Assembly: GCF_007625115.1 (NCBI RefSeq)
Contig: NZ_VMNH01000023.1
Coordinates: 237,620 to 301,619, forward strand
Reading direction: 5' to 3'
Length of the DNA stretch: 64,000 nucleotides
DNA from: Sedimenticola selenatireducens
Lineage (GTDB): Bacteria > Pseudomonadota > Gammaproteobacteria > Chromatiales > Chromatiaceae
The position numbers and the translations under genes were made by a program. Shown piece after piece: positions 18,905-27,813 of the stretch. Numbering within the stretch: the first letter of the stretch is position 1; every line of letters begins with the position of its first letter. Below the pieces are notes generated by a model. That model was not told where the DNA came from and ran no database searches. It saw nothing but the letters and a program-made list of their open reading frames with translations.

Positions 18905-20668
18905 ATGAATGATTTTGCATCTTTAGCGACACCCCCTACGCAGCATATCGGCGTCACCCGCTCCCTCTCTATTGCGATGCTCGGCAGTGGGGGCTCAGGC
19001 GTTATGACGGCTGGCGGACAGTTGCTGGATGCCGCCGGTCAGGCGGGCTGGTATGGCATGATGACCCGCTCTTCCGGCCCACAGATTCGCGGCGGCGAAG
19101 CCGCGGCCCTGTTACGCCTCTCACCCAAACCGGTTGAGACACACAAAGGCCGCTTCGATATTCTGCTGGCCATTGATTGGCTCAATGCCGATCGCTTTGT
19201 AGGCGAAATCATTCTTGATTCAAACAGTATAGTGATTGGCGATCAGGGCGGAACGGTACCCGAGGCCATCAGCCGCATGGGAGGCCGTTATGTAGAGCTG
19301 CCACTGAGTGAGCTAGCGAAAGGAATCAGTGGCGGACGCCCCAATATGGTAGCGCTCGGTGCGTTGGCCCATCTGATCGGACTGCCGATTGATGCACTGG
19401 AAGCGGTGCTGACAAAATCACTCTCAAAGAAAGGCCAAGAGGCCGTTGATGCCAGCATGGCGGGCGTCAGAGCGGGCGCCGAACAGGCCAGCGCTGTCCC
19501 GGACATCCCGGATTTCAAGGTCGAAGCCAACGCCAAGCAAGAGCGCTGGAGCATTACTGGCAACGAAGCGGCCGGTCTCGGCGCTATTCGTGGCGGGGTT
19601 CGCTTTGTCGCCGCCTATCCGATTACTCCGGGCACAGAGATCCTGGAGTGGCTCGCGCCCAACCTGAAAAAAGTCGGTGGCGTACTAGTTCAGGCAGAGG
19701 ATGAACTGGCCTCCATTAATCAGCTAATAGGCGGCTCGTTTGGCGGAACGCCTTCACTCACCGCCACCTCAGGGCCAGGCCTGGCATTGATGATTGAATC
19801 GATTGGCCTGGCTGTTGCCTCTGAAACCCCGGTCGTGGTTGTCGATGTGATGCGAGGCGGACCCTCTACGGGCATCCCCACCAAATCTGAGCAGAGTGAT
19901 CTTAATATTGCCATTTATGGATTACATGGTGATGCGCCGCATATTGTTGTAGCACCCATGTCGATTGGTGACTGCCTGTTTACCACCCAGTGGGCTACCC
20001 ATCTGGCAGAAACACTCCAGACGGCATCGATCGTTCTTTCTGATCAATCACTGGGCCAGACACGCGCATTGATTGATCGCCCGGCTGACATTGCCTTTGT
20101 CTCTGGTGGTCGCAGCATTACCAGTAGATCAGAAGATTTCAAACGCTATGCAGTAAACGATTCCGGGGTGTCGCCCATGTCAATACCCGGCACTGTAGGT
20201 TGTCAGTACACCGCCGATGGTCTGGAACATTCACCCACCGGCACGCCATCCAGCCGCGCTGAAGATCACATTCAGCAACTCAATAAACGTAAACGCAAGC
20301 TCGATCAGTTTGATTATGGGGATCACTGGGCACTCACAGAGGGCGAAGGTGAAATCGCTGTACTCACTTGGGGTTCGAGTACTGGCCCTGTCAGCGAGGC
20401 CATCGATATGCTTAGGGCAGAGGGGTACAAGGTTCGTCTGATCAGTATGCGTCTGCTGTTGCCCGCTCAACCTCAACGTTTAGCTCAGGCACTCCAGGGC
20501 GTTGAACGAACACTGATTGTTGAGCAGTGCCACGGCGCACAGTTCCATCACTATCTACGAGCACACTACGACCTACCCGGGGAGATTCGCTCAATGGCCA
20601 TACCCGGCCCCCTGATGATTCGCCCCGATGACGTCTATAGTGAACTTAAAGCGTGGGAGAACGCATAA
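18905..20668 (+). CDS. korA: 2-oxoglutarate:ferredoxin oxidoreductase alpha subunit (gamma-alpha fusion), copy 1
   Basis: A 587-residue KorA-type subunit. The N-terminal gamma domain (about 1-190, GSGGSGVMTAGGQLL and SSGPQIRGGEAAALL) is fused to the alpha pyrimidine domain (about 215-400, GNEAAGLGAIRGGVRFVAAYPITPGTEI and GPSTGIPTKSEQSD) and a C-terminal transketolase-like domain. With KorB it decarboxylates 2-oxoglutarate to succinyl-CoA and reduces ferredoxin, supplying low-potential electrons for BcrCBAD, as known in Thauera. It is translationally coupled to korB (1-base overlap). The paralogue at 52583 is clearly similar along its whole length. Confidence 0.92.
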   Translation: MNDFASLATPPTQHIGVTRSLSIAMLGSGGSGVMTAGGQLLDAAGQAGWYGMMTRSSGPQIRGGEAAALLRLSPKPVETHKGRFDILLAIDWLNADRFVGEIILDSNSIVIGDQGGTVPEAISRMGGRYVELPLSELAKGISGGRPNMVALGALAHLIGLPIDALEAVLTKSLSKKGQEAVDASMAGVRAGAEQASAVPDIPDFKVEANAKQERWSITGNEAAGLGAIRGGVRFVAAYPITPGTEILEWLAPNLKKVGGVLVQAEDELASINQLIGGSFGGTPSLTATSGPGLALMIESIGLAVASETPVVVVDVMRGGPSTGIPTKSEQSDLNIAIYGLHGDAPHIVVAPMSIGDCLFTTQWATHLAETLQTASIVLSDQSLGQTRALIDRPADIAFVSGGRSITSRSEDFKRYAVNDSGVSPMSIPGTVGCQYTADGLEHSPTGTPSSRAEDHIQQLNKRKRKLDQFDYGDHWALTEGEGEIAVLTWGSSTGPVSEAIDMLRAEGYKVRLISMRLLLPAQPQRLAQALQGVERTLIVEQCHGAQFHHYLRAHYDLPGEIRSMAIPGPLMIRPDDVYSELKAWENA

Positions 20669-21507
20669 TGGAAATGGCAAATACCTGTCCCAGCCTTAAA
20701 GCCAAAGATTATAAGTCTGGTACCAAACCTGTCTGGTGTCCTGGATGTGGTGACTACAGCGTACTGCTGGCCATTACCAAGGCCATGGCTGAGATGAGCC
20801 TCTCACCAGAGAATGTTGCCTTGGTATCCGGTATCGGCTGTTCATCCCGCCTGCCAGCCTATCTCAATGTTTATGGTTTTCATGCGGTTCACGGCAGGGC
20901 ACTGCCTGTAGCAACCGGTCTTAAAGTGTCCAGACCAGACCTAACGGTATTGGCCGCTGGAGGCGATGGCGATGGCTTCTCAATCGGCGGTAATCACTTT
21001 ATGCACGCCTGTCGTCGCAACGTGGACATGACCTATATTGTGATGGATAACCAGGTGTACGGCATGACCAAGGGCCAGGCCTCTCCCACTACAGATCCTG
21101 ACTGGGACAAAAGCAAGCTGACTCCGGGTGGCACCAAGATCAATCCCTATTATCCACTGGTGATTGCGCTCGCTTCCGGCGCCAATTTTATCGCACGTGC
21201 GTCAAGTACTGATCCCAACGGTGCGGCGAAAGTGTTGGTCGACGCGATGCAGCATCCCGGCTTCTCATTTGTTCACATGCTCAGCCCGTGCGTCACTTTC
21301 CGGCCTGAGCAGAAAGATTGGAAAAAAATGGTGCGTGCCGCACCGGTAGAGCCGACAACCGATCCAGCCGTTGCCGCCAAGCGCTTAATGACCGATGACA
21401 ATTTTTTCCTCGGCACACTGTACAAGGGAAACCGCGCACCCTATCAGCCTGAGCTAAAAACATCGGTTGAGCATATTTCAGAACTGGAAAAAGGATTCAT
21501 ACTGTGA
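20668..21507 (+). CDS. korB: 2-oxoglutarate:ferredoxin oxidoreductase beta subunit, copy 1
   Basis: A 279-residue thiamine-diphosphate-binding subunit. It has VWCPGCGDYSVL near the N-terminus, GIGCSSRLPAYLNVYGFHAVHGRALP, the TPP motif GGDGDGFSIGGNHFMHACRRN, and DNQVYGMTKGQASPT. Cys residues at GCGDY, GIGCSS and LSPCVTF can ligate the single [4Fe-4S] cluster. The ATG at 20668 overlaps the korA stop by one base and is preceded by GGGAGA; an in-frame GTG at 20653 is less likely. Confidence 0.92.
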   Translation: MEMANTCPSLKAKDYKSGTKPVWCPGCGDYSVLLAITKAMAEMSLSPENVALVSGIGCSSRLPAYLNVYGFHAVHGRALPVATGLKVSRPDLTVLAAGGDGDGFSIGGNHFMHACRRNVDMTYIVMDNQVYGMTKGQASPTTDPDWDKSKLTPGGTKINPYYPLVIALASGANFIARASSTDPNGAAKVLVDAMQHPGFSFVHMLSPCVTFRPEQKDWKKMVRAAPVEPTTDPAVAAKRLMTDDNFFLGTLYKGNRAPYQPELKTSVEHISELEKGFIL

Positions 21508-22004
21508 GTGAAATCAGCATCCTCAGTAAGGCCGATTTATTGGCCCGTACGCTGACCATGCTTTCTGAAACAGTGGATCGCTATGAACTGTTTGCTGATC
21601 AGATGGATGTGGTTAACAATCCCGAAGCCGCCGATATCTTTCGCTGGCTTGCTGAAAAACAAAACAACCGAACCCAAGTCGTAGAAAGCTTAAGTAAAGA
21701 CACTGAGCTGCCACACATCTCTCCATGGGATTACAACTGGGATGATGCCATAAATACCAGTGCACATTATATGATGACACCTTATCACACGCTGTCTCTG
21801 GCAATCGCTGTCGAACAGAGTGCCGCCAAACTCTTTCTCCAAATTGAACAGAGTGAGATTTCTTCTGATGTTAAAAAAATGGCACATGGGTTTGCACGAG
21901 AAGCAAATGACTTTTGCGCTCAATTAGAGAAGAAAAGAAGAGAATATCCAATGCCAGAAAAAGGTTGGGATGAGGATCATGACCCACCACTTATGCTTGA
22001 ATAG
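21504..22004 (+). CDS. Helical protein in the kor operon, possibly ferritin-like
   Basis: A 166-residue, all-alpha protein beginning with GTG that overlaps the korB stop by 4 bases, so it is translated with korAB. The pattern (LARTLTMLSETVDRYELFADQM, AADIFRWLAEKQNNRTQVVE, AVEQSAAKLFLQIEQSE, KKMAHGFAREANDFCAQLE) looks like a four-helix ferritin/rubrerythrin bundle. The usual ExxH iron ligands are not obvious (EKQNN and EANDF instead), so a di-iron site is doubtful. A role in protecting or assembling the oxygen-sensitive oxidoreductase is a guess. Confidence 0.6.
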   Translation: MSEISILSKADLLARTLTMLSETVDRYELFADQMDVVNNPEAADIFRWLAEKQNNRTQVVESLSKDTELPHISPWDYNWDDAINTSAHYMMTPYHTLSLAIAVEQSAAKLFLQIEQSEISSDVKKMAHGFAREANDFCAQLEKKRREYPMPEKGWDEDHDPPLMLE

Positions 22005-22048
22005 TTTCTCTTGCAACCGTTATTTCCTGGTATTTTAAATGCATACAA

Positions 22049-22170
22049 AGAGACGCCAATAGATTTTTTTCTGATATTTATCAAAAATACTGCAATGCAA
22101 TTGCAAAACCTATTGACGTCTCTTATAAATAGTTTATTTTGAAACTAAATATTAATAATAAATTAGTTTC
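22049..22170. promoter_or_regulatory. Nested inverted repeats upstream of the pad operon
   Basis: Three palindromes sit 70-190 bases before the first pad-operon gene. AGAGACGCCAATAG (22049-22062) pairs with CTATTGACGTCTCT (22110-22123) with one mismatch. Inside this, TGCAAT-GCA-ATTGCA (22091-22105) contains three TGCA tetramers. Downstream, GAAACTAA (22141-22148) pairs with TTAGTTTC (22163-22170). BzdR-type regulators are described as binding TGCA repeats within longer palindromes, and a BzdR-like gene lies at 35951. The remaining bases of the 236-bp gap show no gene. Confidence 0.5.
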
Positions 22171-22240
22171 AGCGATTTTATGATGTTCGTTCATTAACCA
22201 ACATCGCCACATTAAAAATTACAGATAAAGGCAGAAGAGC

Positions 22241-22645
22241 ATGAAAGAGAGTCTACAGGCAGGCCTTACAAAAACGGACCGGTATGAAATTGATAAACCG
22301 CGTACGGTTAACTTTGTCGGTGATGATTGCGCCGTCTATTCCACACCCAGTCTCATCTACGATATGGAAGTCACCAGCCGGAATTTGTTACTCGAGCATC
22401 TTGATGCGAGTGAAGACTCCGTAGGCACTCGGGTCGAGATGGATCATACCGGCGCCACCCTGCTGGGTATGTGGGTAGAGATAACGGCGACTATTGTTGA
22501 GGTCAAAGGCCGCATGGTCAGCTATGAGTTTACTGCACGCGACGCCATGGAGAATGTCGCCAAAGGCAAGCATGTCCGCTTTGTCGTCGACACCGCCCAG
22601 ACTGCTGAGCGCCTTAAAGCAAAAGCAGCAAAAGCAACCAGCTAA
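22241..22645 (+). CDS. FlK-like hotdog-fold thioesterase
   Basis: A 134-residue protein resembling fluoroacetyl-CoA thioesterase-type hotdog enzymes. Features are VYSTPSLIYDMEVTSRNLL on the central helix side, SVGTRVEMDHTGATLLGM containing the conserved His, and a C-terminal GKHVRFVV strand. It is the first gene of the pad operon, 12 bases before padB. It may hydrolyse unwanted acyl-CoAs such as phenylacetyl-CoA or dead-end products and so recycle CoA; this is inference. FlK's catalytic Thr/Glu/His triad could be partly present but cannot be assigned without alignment. Confidence 0.75.
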   Translation: MKESLQAGLTKTDRYEIDKPRTVNFVGDDCAVYSTPSLIYDMEVTSRNLLLEHLDASEDSVGTRVEMDHTGATLLGMWVEITATIVEVKGRMVSYEFTARDAMENVAKGKHVRFVVDTAQTAERLKAKAAKATS

Positions 22646-22657
22646 AGGCAGACAAGC

Positions 22658-25393
22658 ATGACCCAGGAATCACCCACAGGCAAAACAAAAATCCCCACAT
22701 ACTGCTATCAGTGTGTTGCTGGCCCCGATCTGTTGAACGTACGCGTAGAAGATGGCATTGCCACTGAAATACAGCCAAACTTCGGCGCCGCAGATTGCAC
22801 CCCGGCAGGTGGAAAGGTATGCGTTAAAGCATTTGGTTTGATTCAAAAGGTCTACAACCCACATCGCATCCTTACACCGATGAAGCGTACAAACCCGAAG
22901 AAGGGTCGCGAGGAAGATCCAAAGTTTGTCCCCATTAGCTGGGATGAAGCGTTGGATGCCATTGCAGAAAAAGTCAACAAAATACAGGCAGAAGGTAAAA
23001 TAGACGCCGCCGGCTATCCACGTGTTGCCGCCAGCTTTGGCGGTGGTGGAACGTCAACCTACTACATGGGCACCTTCCCAGCCTTTCTCAGCACACTCAC
23101 CCCTATCGATATGGGTTTTGGGAGCGGACAAGGCGTCAAATGCTATCACTCAGAACATCTCTATGGGGAACTCTGGCATCGTGCCTTTATTGTCGCACCA
23201 GACACGCCCAAGTGTGAGTACATCATCTCTTTCGGCATGAATATCGAAGCATCAGGTGGTGTTTGTGGCGTTCGCCGTCACGCTGATGCACGTGATCGCG
23301 GTGTCAAGCGTATTCAGGTAGAACCCCATCTTTCTCAAACGGGTGCCGCCTCGTCAGAATGGGTACCCATCAAGCCAAAAACTGATCCCGCATTCATGTA
23401 CGCGCTCATTCATGTCTTGCTACATGAACAACGTGATCGACTGGATAAAGTATTTTTACGTGACCGTACGGGCTCTCCCTATTTAGTAGCGCCAAACGGA
23501 TATTACCTACGTGACCCTGAAACTAAAAAACCGCTGGTCTATGATCTCAAAACCAAACAAGCCGTTCCGTTTGATACGGCCAATATTGAGCCTGCCCTCG
23601 AAGGACAATTTGTATTAAGTGGCATCGAACTGGGGGCTGATGACGATCGCTGGGAACACCAGGATATCAAAGTCACCACCGCGTTTGAAAAACTGATTGA
23701 GCACATGAAGCCGTTTACCCCGCTATGGGCCGCGCGGGTCTGTGATGTAGACAACAAGATTATCCGACGCATTGCACTGGAGTATCTTGACCACGCCAAG
23801 GTAGGTGAAACCATTGAAGTTGATGGTCGTACCATGCCCCTGCGTCCAGTGGCTGTCACCTTGGGTAAAACCGTTAACAATGGCTGGGGTGGTTATCACT
23901 GCTGCTGGGCTCGCACTATGTTGGCGGTATTAGTCGGTGCCCTCGAAGTGCCCGGCGGTACCATCGGCACCACGGTTCGCATCAACCGTCCCGCCTCTGA
24001 TCGCAACGACAGCGTCAAACTTTCAGAGGATGGTTTCCTTGCCTATCCGATGAATCCAACAGATAAAGAGAACTGGCTGGCAACGCCCGATGTACGCAAC
24101 GCCAACCGCACTTTGGTACCGCTGGTCGGCAACTCGGCCTGGAGCCAGGCACTTGGCCCAACCCATCTCGCATGGATGCAGCAAGACAAAGGCCCCGACC
24201 ACTGGCCACAAGCCACCAAGCCGGATTTGTGGTTTGTCTATCGGACCAACCCGGCGGTATCCTTTTGGGATACCAACCAGATCACCAAAACCATCGCCAC
24301 CTTCCCTTTTACGGTCTGTTTCGCCTATACCCGTGATGAGACAAATCACATGGCCGATATCCTGTTACCTGATCGTACAGACCTGGAAGGACTGCAACTG
24401 ATCCGTATCGGTGGCACCAAATTTATTGAGCAGTTCTGGGATCATCAGGGTTTTGCCCTGCGACAACCGGTTACTGAACCACAAGGCGATACCCGCGACT
24501 TTACCTGGATCAGCACAGAACTTGCGAAACGTTGCAATATGCTGGAGCAGTACAACAAGGCACTCAATCGCGGTGCTGCAGGTGTAGCCCTTAAAACAGA
24601 TAAATATGACTTCAGTCTGGATGTCACTCAAGAGCATGACGTTGAAACCATCTGGGATGCCAACTGCAAAGCCGCAAGCGCGGAAATCACTGGCGGAAAA
24701 GAACAGCAAGGTCTGGATTACTACAAAGAGAAGGGCTATCGGCTGACTGATTTCCCACGTATCAAATGGTACCTCACCGCGAAGATGGAAGATGAAGGTG
24801 TTCGCTACGAACTGCCCTATCAAGAGACACTAAAACGTGTCGGCGTCCAACTCGGTCGACGCTTACATGAGAAGGGCATCAGCTGGTGGGATGAACAGCT
24901 GGAAGAGTACGAGGCCTTACCTGACATGATGGATTTCCAAGCCCTTTGGGAAGGCGCATTGGAACGCAACTTTGGCGTCGATATCAGCGACTATCCGTTC
25001 TGGCTGGTCACCTCCCGCAGCATGCAATATGCCTGGGGCGGCAATGTATCGATTCAGATGATTCGTGAAGTATCAAAGAACATAGGCACTCATGGTGGTC
25101 TGGTAATGAATACCGGAAGAGCCCACAAGATGGGACTCAAGGATGGCGACCGGGTAGAGATTACCTCACCCCTCAGTGCTACCCGCGGCATTCTGGTAAC
25201 ACGCGAAGGCATTCGACCTGACACCCTGATGCTGATGGGTCAGTTCGACCATTGGGCTACACCTTTTGCAAAAGATTTTAATGTGCCAAGCATGAATGCA
25301 CTGGTTCCCATGCTGTTGGATTTGACCGATTCAAGTGGTTCCGGCGCTGACCTGGCCAGAGTAAAGATAAAGAAGATTGGAGAGGCCAAATGA
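22658..25393 (+). CDS. padB: Phenylacetyl-CoA:acceptor oxidoreductase, molybdopterin subunit
   Basis: A 911-residue DMSO-reductase-family enzyme. It oxidises the alpha-methylene of phenylacetyl-CoA to phenylglyoxylate. The N-terminus has Cys at about 16, 19, 47 and 55; the spacing C16-x2-C19 lacks the third Cys normally found after three residues, so the iron-sulfur site is unusual. The MGD-binding core follows (VPISWDEALDAI, FGMNIEASGG, TRDETNHMADILLPDRTDLEG). The C-terminal domain includes NTGRAHKMGLKDGDRVEI. No twin-arginine signal is present, so the active site faces the cytoplasm. It overlaps padC by 4 bases. Assignment rests on the pad gene order. Confidence 0.88.
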   Translation: MTQESPTGKTKIPTYCYQCVAGPDLLNVRVEDGIATEIQPNFGAADCTPAGGKVCVKAFGLIQKVYNPHRILTPMKRTNPKKGREEDPKFVPISWDEALDAIAEKVNKIQAEGKIDAAGYPRVAASFGGGGTSTYYMGTFPAFLSTLTPIDMGFGSGQGVKCYHSEHLYGELWHRAFIVAPDTPKCEYIISFGMNIEASGGVCGVRRHADARDRGVKRIQVEPHLSQTGAASSEWVPIKPKTDPAFMYALIHVLLHEQRDRLDKVFLRDRTGSPYLVAPNGYYLRDPETKKPLVYDLKTKQAVPFDTANIEPALEGQFVLSGIELGADDDRWEHQDIKVTTAFEKLIEHMKPFTPLWAARVCDVDNKIIRRIALEYLDHAKVGETIEVDGRTMPLRPVAVTLGKTVNNGWGGYHCCWARTMLAVLVGALEVPGGTIGTTVRINRPASDRNDSVKLSEDGFLAYPMNPTDKENWLATPDVRNANRTLVPLVGNSAWSQALGPTHLAWMQQDKGPDHWPQATKPDLWFVYRTNPAVSFWDTNQITKTIATFPFTVCFAYTRDETNHMADILLPDRTDLEGLQLIRIGGTKFIEQFWDHQGFALRQPVTEPQGDTRDFTWISTELAKRCNMLEQYNKALNRGAAGVALKTDKYDFSLDVTQEHDVETIWDANCKAASAEITGGKEQQGLDYYKEKGYRLTDFPRIKWYLTAKMEDEGVRYELPYQETLKRVGVQLGRRLHEKGISWWDEQLEEYEALPDMMDFQALWEGALERNFGVDISDYPFWLVTSRSMQYAWGGNVSIQMIREVSKNIGTHGGLVMNTGRAHKMGLKDGDRVEITSPLSATRGILVTREGIRPDTLMLMGQFDHWATPFAKDFNVPSMNALVPMLLDLTDSSGSGADLARVKIKKIGEAK

Positions 25394-26043
25394 CCCGTTA
25401 TGTGATGGTCGCTGACATCAACCGCTGCGTCGGTTGCCAGACCTGCACAGCCGCATGTAAGCATACGAACGCGACTGCTCCTGGTGTGCAGTGGCGTAAG
25501 GTGCTGGATTTTGAAGTGGGCACCTATCCGAATGTGCGCCGCGCATTTATCCCGGTAGGCTGTAATCATTGCCTGGACGCGCCCTGCGCTGACGTCTGTC
25601 CAACACTCGCCACCTACAAACGCCCAGACGGTATCGTCTCGATTAACTATGACCTCTGTATTGGTTGCGCCTATTGCATTCAGGCCTGCCCCTATCAGGC
25701 AAGGGATCGTGTCGACGTCCCTAACAAGGCCTACGGGAAAGAGTTTGGCCAGATGAAGCATGAACAGAAAGTGCCCCACTCAGAGCGTCGAGCGGTAGCG
25801 CAGAAATGCACCTTCTGTTCTGACCGCATCGACTATGGCACAGCCAATGGACTGACTCCGGGTATCGACCCTGATGCTACACCGGCCTGTGCCAACGCCT
25901 GCATTGCCAACGCGCTTATCTTCGGTGACATCGACAATCCGAATAGCAATGTCTCTGAACTACTGCGAACACATAAACATTTCCAGATGCATGAAGAGTT
26001 GGAAACCGGCTCAGGCTTCTACTACTTATGGGAGCGTAAATAA
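25390..26043 (+). CDS. padC: Phenylacetyl-CoA:acceptor oxidoreductase, iron-sulfur subunit
   Basis: A 217-residue DmsB/PsrB-type four-cluster ferredoxin subunit. Cys motifs in order are CVGCQTCTAACKHTN, CNHCLDAPCADVCPTLA, CIGCAYCIQACPYQARD and KCTFCSDRI with CANACIANA. It passes electrons from the PadB molybdenum centre to the membrane subunit. It overlaps padB by 4 bases and padD by one. Confidence 0.9.
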   Translation: MTRYVMVADINRCVGCQTCTAACKHTNATAPGVQWRKVLDFEVGTYPNVRRAFIPVGCNHCLDAPCADVCPTLATYKRPDGIVSINYDLCIGCAYCIQACPYQARDRVDVPNKAYGKEFGQMKHEQKVPHSERRAVAQKCTFCSDRIDYGTANGLTPGIDPDATPACANACIANALIFGDIDNPNSNVSELLRTHKHFQMHEELETGSGFYYLWERK

Positions 26044-26927
26044 TGTTGGCCCCAACACTACAGAAACGCTGGGACTGGCGAGCAGCAGGGAACTTTATCT
26101 GCGGTGGTACCGGAACAGGCCTTATGATCATTGCGGCGACGTTATCCACCATGGGTCTCAATACCACCGCCTATGCCCTGCTTGCCAGTGTTTTGGTCAC
26201 CGCAGGACTGGGACTGGTCTGGCTTGAAATCGGCAGACCACTTCGTTCTATGAATGTCTTCCGTAACCCAGCAACCTCCTGGATGACGCGAGAAGGCATG
26301 GTGGCAATCCTATTAATACCGATGGGCCTGCTCACCTTCTTCACTGAATCCAGTTCACTGTTAGTCTTAAGCGCACTGCCGGCTGCGTTTTTCCTGTTTG
26401 CCCAGGCCCGCATTCTACACATGGCAAAAGGTATACCCGCCTGGCGCACCAACGCGATTAACCCATTAATCCTTTCTACCGGATTAACCGAAGGTATGGG
26501 TGTACTGCTGATTCTTATCGGCCTGACAGCAGGCAATATCGAAGCCTTTTTCAAGGGCTATGGATGGATCGTTGCGCTCTCGCTCGTGTTTCTACGTGGA
26601 GTGGCCTGGATCAATTACCGTTATTCACTGGCAAACAATGCCCCTGAAGCGACCTTGAAAGTATTAGAGCGATCCAACATCGTGATCGTCCTATTGGGTA
26701 TCGCAACGCCGATTGTATTGCTGTTTATGGGCAAACACTATGTAGCCTACCAACTCCCTTTAGCGGCCACGGCAGGCCTTTTCATGGTGTTTTGTGGCTG
26801 GTTCTGTAAATACCAGATCATCATTTACGCGGCTTACTACCAAGGTTTTTCCATCGCACATACACCAGCGCGTGGTGGTGGAAAATCGGGCCCGGGGCTT
26901 AAACCCGGCTGGAGATTACCTCAATGA
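26043..26927 (+). CDS. padD: Phenylacetyl-CoA:acceptor oxidoreductase, membrane anchor subunit
   Basis: A 294-residue integral membrane protein with about eight hydrophobic helices, of the DmsC/NrfD type. These subunits anchor the complex and hand electrons to the quinone pool. Seen: LLASVLVTAGLGLVWLEIGRP, RNPATSWMTREGMVA (a typical NrfD/DmsC loop) and FCGWFCKYQIIIYAAYYQGF near the end. It overlaps padC and padE by 1 and 4 bases, so translation is coupled. Confidence 0.87.
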   Translation: MLAPTLQKRWDWRAAGNFICGGTGTGLMIIAATLSTMGLNTTAYALLASVLVTAGLGLVWLEIGRPLRSMNVFRNPATSWMTREGMVAILLIPMGLLTFFTESSSLLVLSALPAAFFLFAQARILHMAKGIPAWRTNAINPLILSTGLTEGMGVLLILIGLTAGNIEAFFKGYGWIVALSLVFLRGVAWINYRYSLANNAPEATLKVLERSNIVIVLLGIATPIVLLFMGKHYVAYQLPLAATAGLFMVFCGWFCKYQIIIYAAYYQGFSIAHTPARGGGKSGPGLKPGWRLPQ

Positions 26928-27523
26928 CCACTGCTGTTGCACAAAAAACAATCCATGAAGTGAGGTTGCATGGCCGCGGTGGCCAAGGCGCTGTACTAGC
27001 TTCAAAGATACTGGCTAAGGCGATAGCCATGAGTGGCTTACACGTCACGGCGATTCCCTCTTTTGGATTTGAACGGCGAGGAGCACCCGTAGCGGCTTTC
27101 ATGCGTTACTCAGAAAAACCGCTCCGTGCCGTGACCAATATCTATGACCCCGACTACATCATCTGTATCGACCCAAGCATACCCAAGGCGGTCGATATCT
27201 TTGCCGGCGTGCAACCCGGCAGTACGCTGATCCAGGCGACCCGACATTCGGCAGAATCCCTCAACTGTCCGGAGCCGATCACCAAGGTCGTTCTCTGTGA
27301 TGCCGTCGGTATCGGTATGGAAGTATTCCGACGCCCCATCACCAATACCATCATGCTCGGCGCATTTGCCCGTGCGACAGGTATTGTCACCATGGATGCG
27401 TTAAGAGCCGGACTTGAGTCAGCCAATTTCCGGGATGCCGGGCTGGAACAGAACCTGATCGCAATCGAACGCGGTTATAACGAAGCGATTATCAAACAAC
27501 GTCAAGGAGAGGAATGGGTATGA
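26924..27523 (+). CDS. padE: Phenylglyoxylate dehydrogenase gamma subunit
   Basis: A 199-residue 2-oxoacid:ferredoxin oxidoreductase gamma-type subunit. It begins with the typical VRLHGRGGQGAVLASKILAKA motif, followed by IPSFGFERRGAPVAAFMRYS and NTIMLGAFARATG. As part of PadEFGHI it helps oxidatively decarboxylate phenylglyoxylate to benzoyl-CoA and CO2 with NAD+ as acceptor. It overlaps padD by 4 bases. Confidence 0.9.
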   Translation: MTTAVAQKTIHEVRLHGRGGQGAVLASKILAKAIAMSGLHVTAIPSFGFERRGAPVAAFMRYSEKPLRAVTNIYDPDYIICIDPSIPKAVDIFAGVQPGSTLIQATRHSAESLNCPEPITKVVLCDAVGIGMEVFRRPITNTIMLGAFARATGIVTMDALRAGLESANFRDAGLEQNLIAIERGYNEAIIKQRQGEEWV

Positions 27524-27813
27524 GCAAAATGAAGGCCCATCCACGACCCGATATGAGTCAGGTACCGGACAATCTCTGTCCTGTCGCCACGATCGAAAAC
27601 CCCATGCTGCCAGGTGACTGGCGTGCCGAACGGCCTATTGTCGATCGCGCCAAGTGTGTCAAATGCGGCATCTGCTGGATCTTCTGTCCCGTGCAATGCA
27701 TTGTCGAGAAACGCGCCTGGTTTGATGTCAATTATGACACCTGCAAAGGCTGTGGTATCTGTGCTGTCGAGTGCCCACACCGTGCCATCAAGATGATAGA
27801 GGAGGTCAAGTAA
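27520..27813 (+). CDS. padF: Phenylglyoxylate dehydrogenase delta subunit (ferredoxin-like)
   Basis: A 97-residue delta-type subunit with two [4Fe-4S] motifs, CVKCGICWIFCPVQC and CKGCGICAVECPHRA, as in pyruvate:ferredoxin oxidoreductase delta chains. The start is ambiguous: the ATG at 27520 overlaps the padE stop in ATGA fashion, while an ATG at 27514 adds two residues. Either is served by AAGGAGAGG. It ends in a 1-base overlap with padG. Confidence 0.9.
   Translation: MSKMKAHPRPDMSQVPDNLCPVATIENPMLPGDWRAERPIVDRAKCVKCGICWIFCPVQCIVEKRAWFDVNYDTCKGCGICAVECPHRAIKMIEEVK

Noticed and set aside
22113..22141. TTGACG as the -35 box of the pad promoter
   Set aside because: No acceptable -10 hexamer occurs at 16-18 bases; the TATAAA nearby is too close.
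24365..24823. 152-codon minus-strand frame inside padB
   Set aside because: It is antisense to the conserved molybdopterin domain and has no family features.
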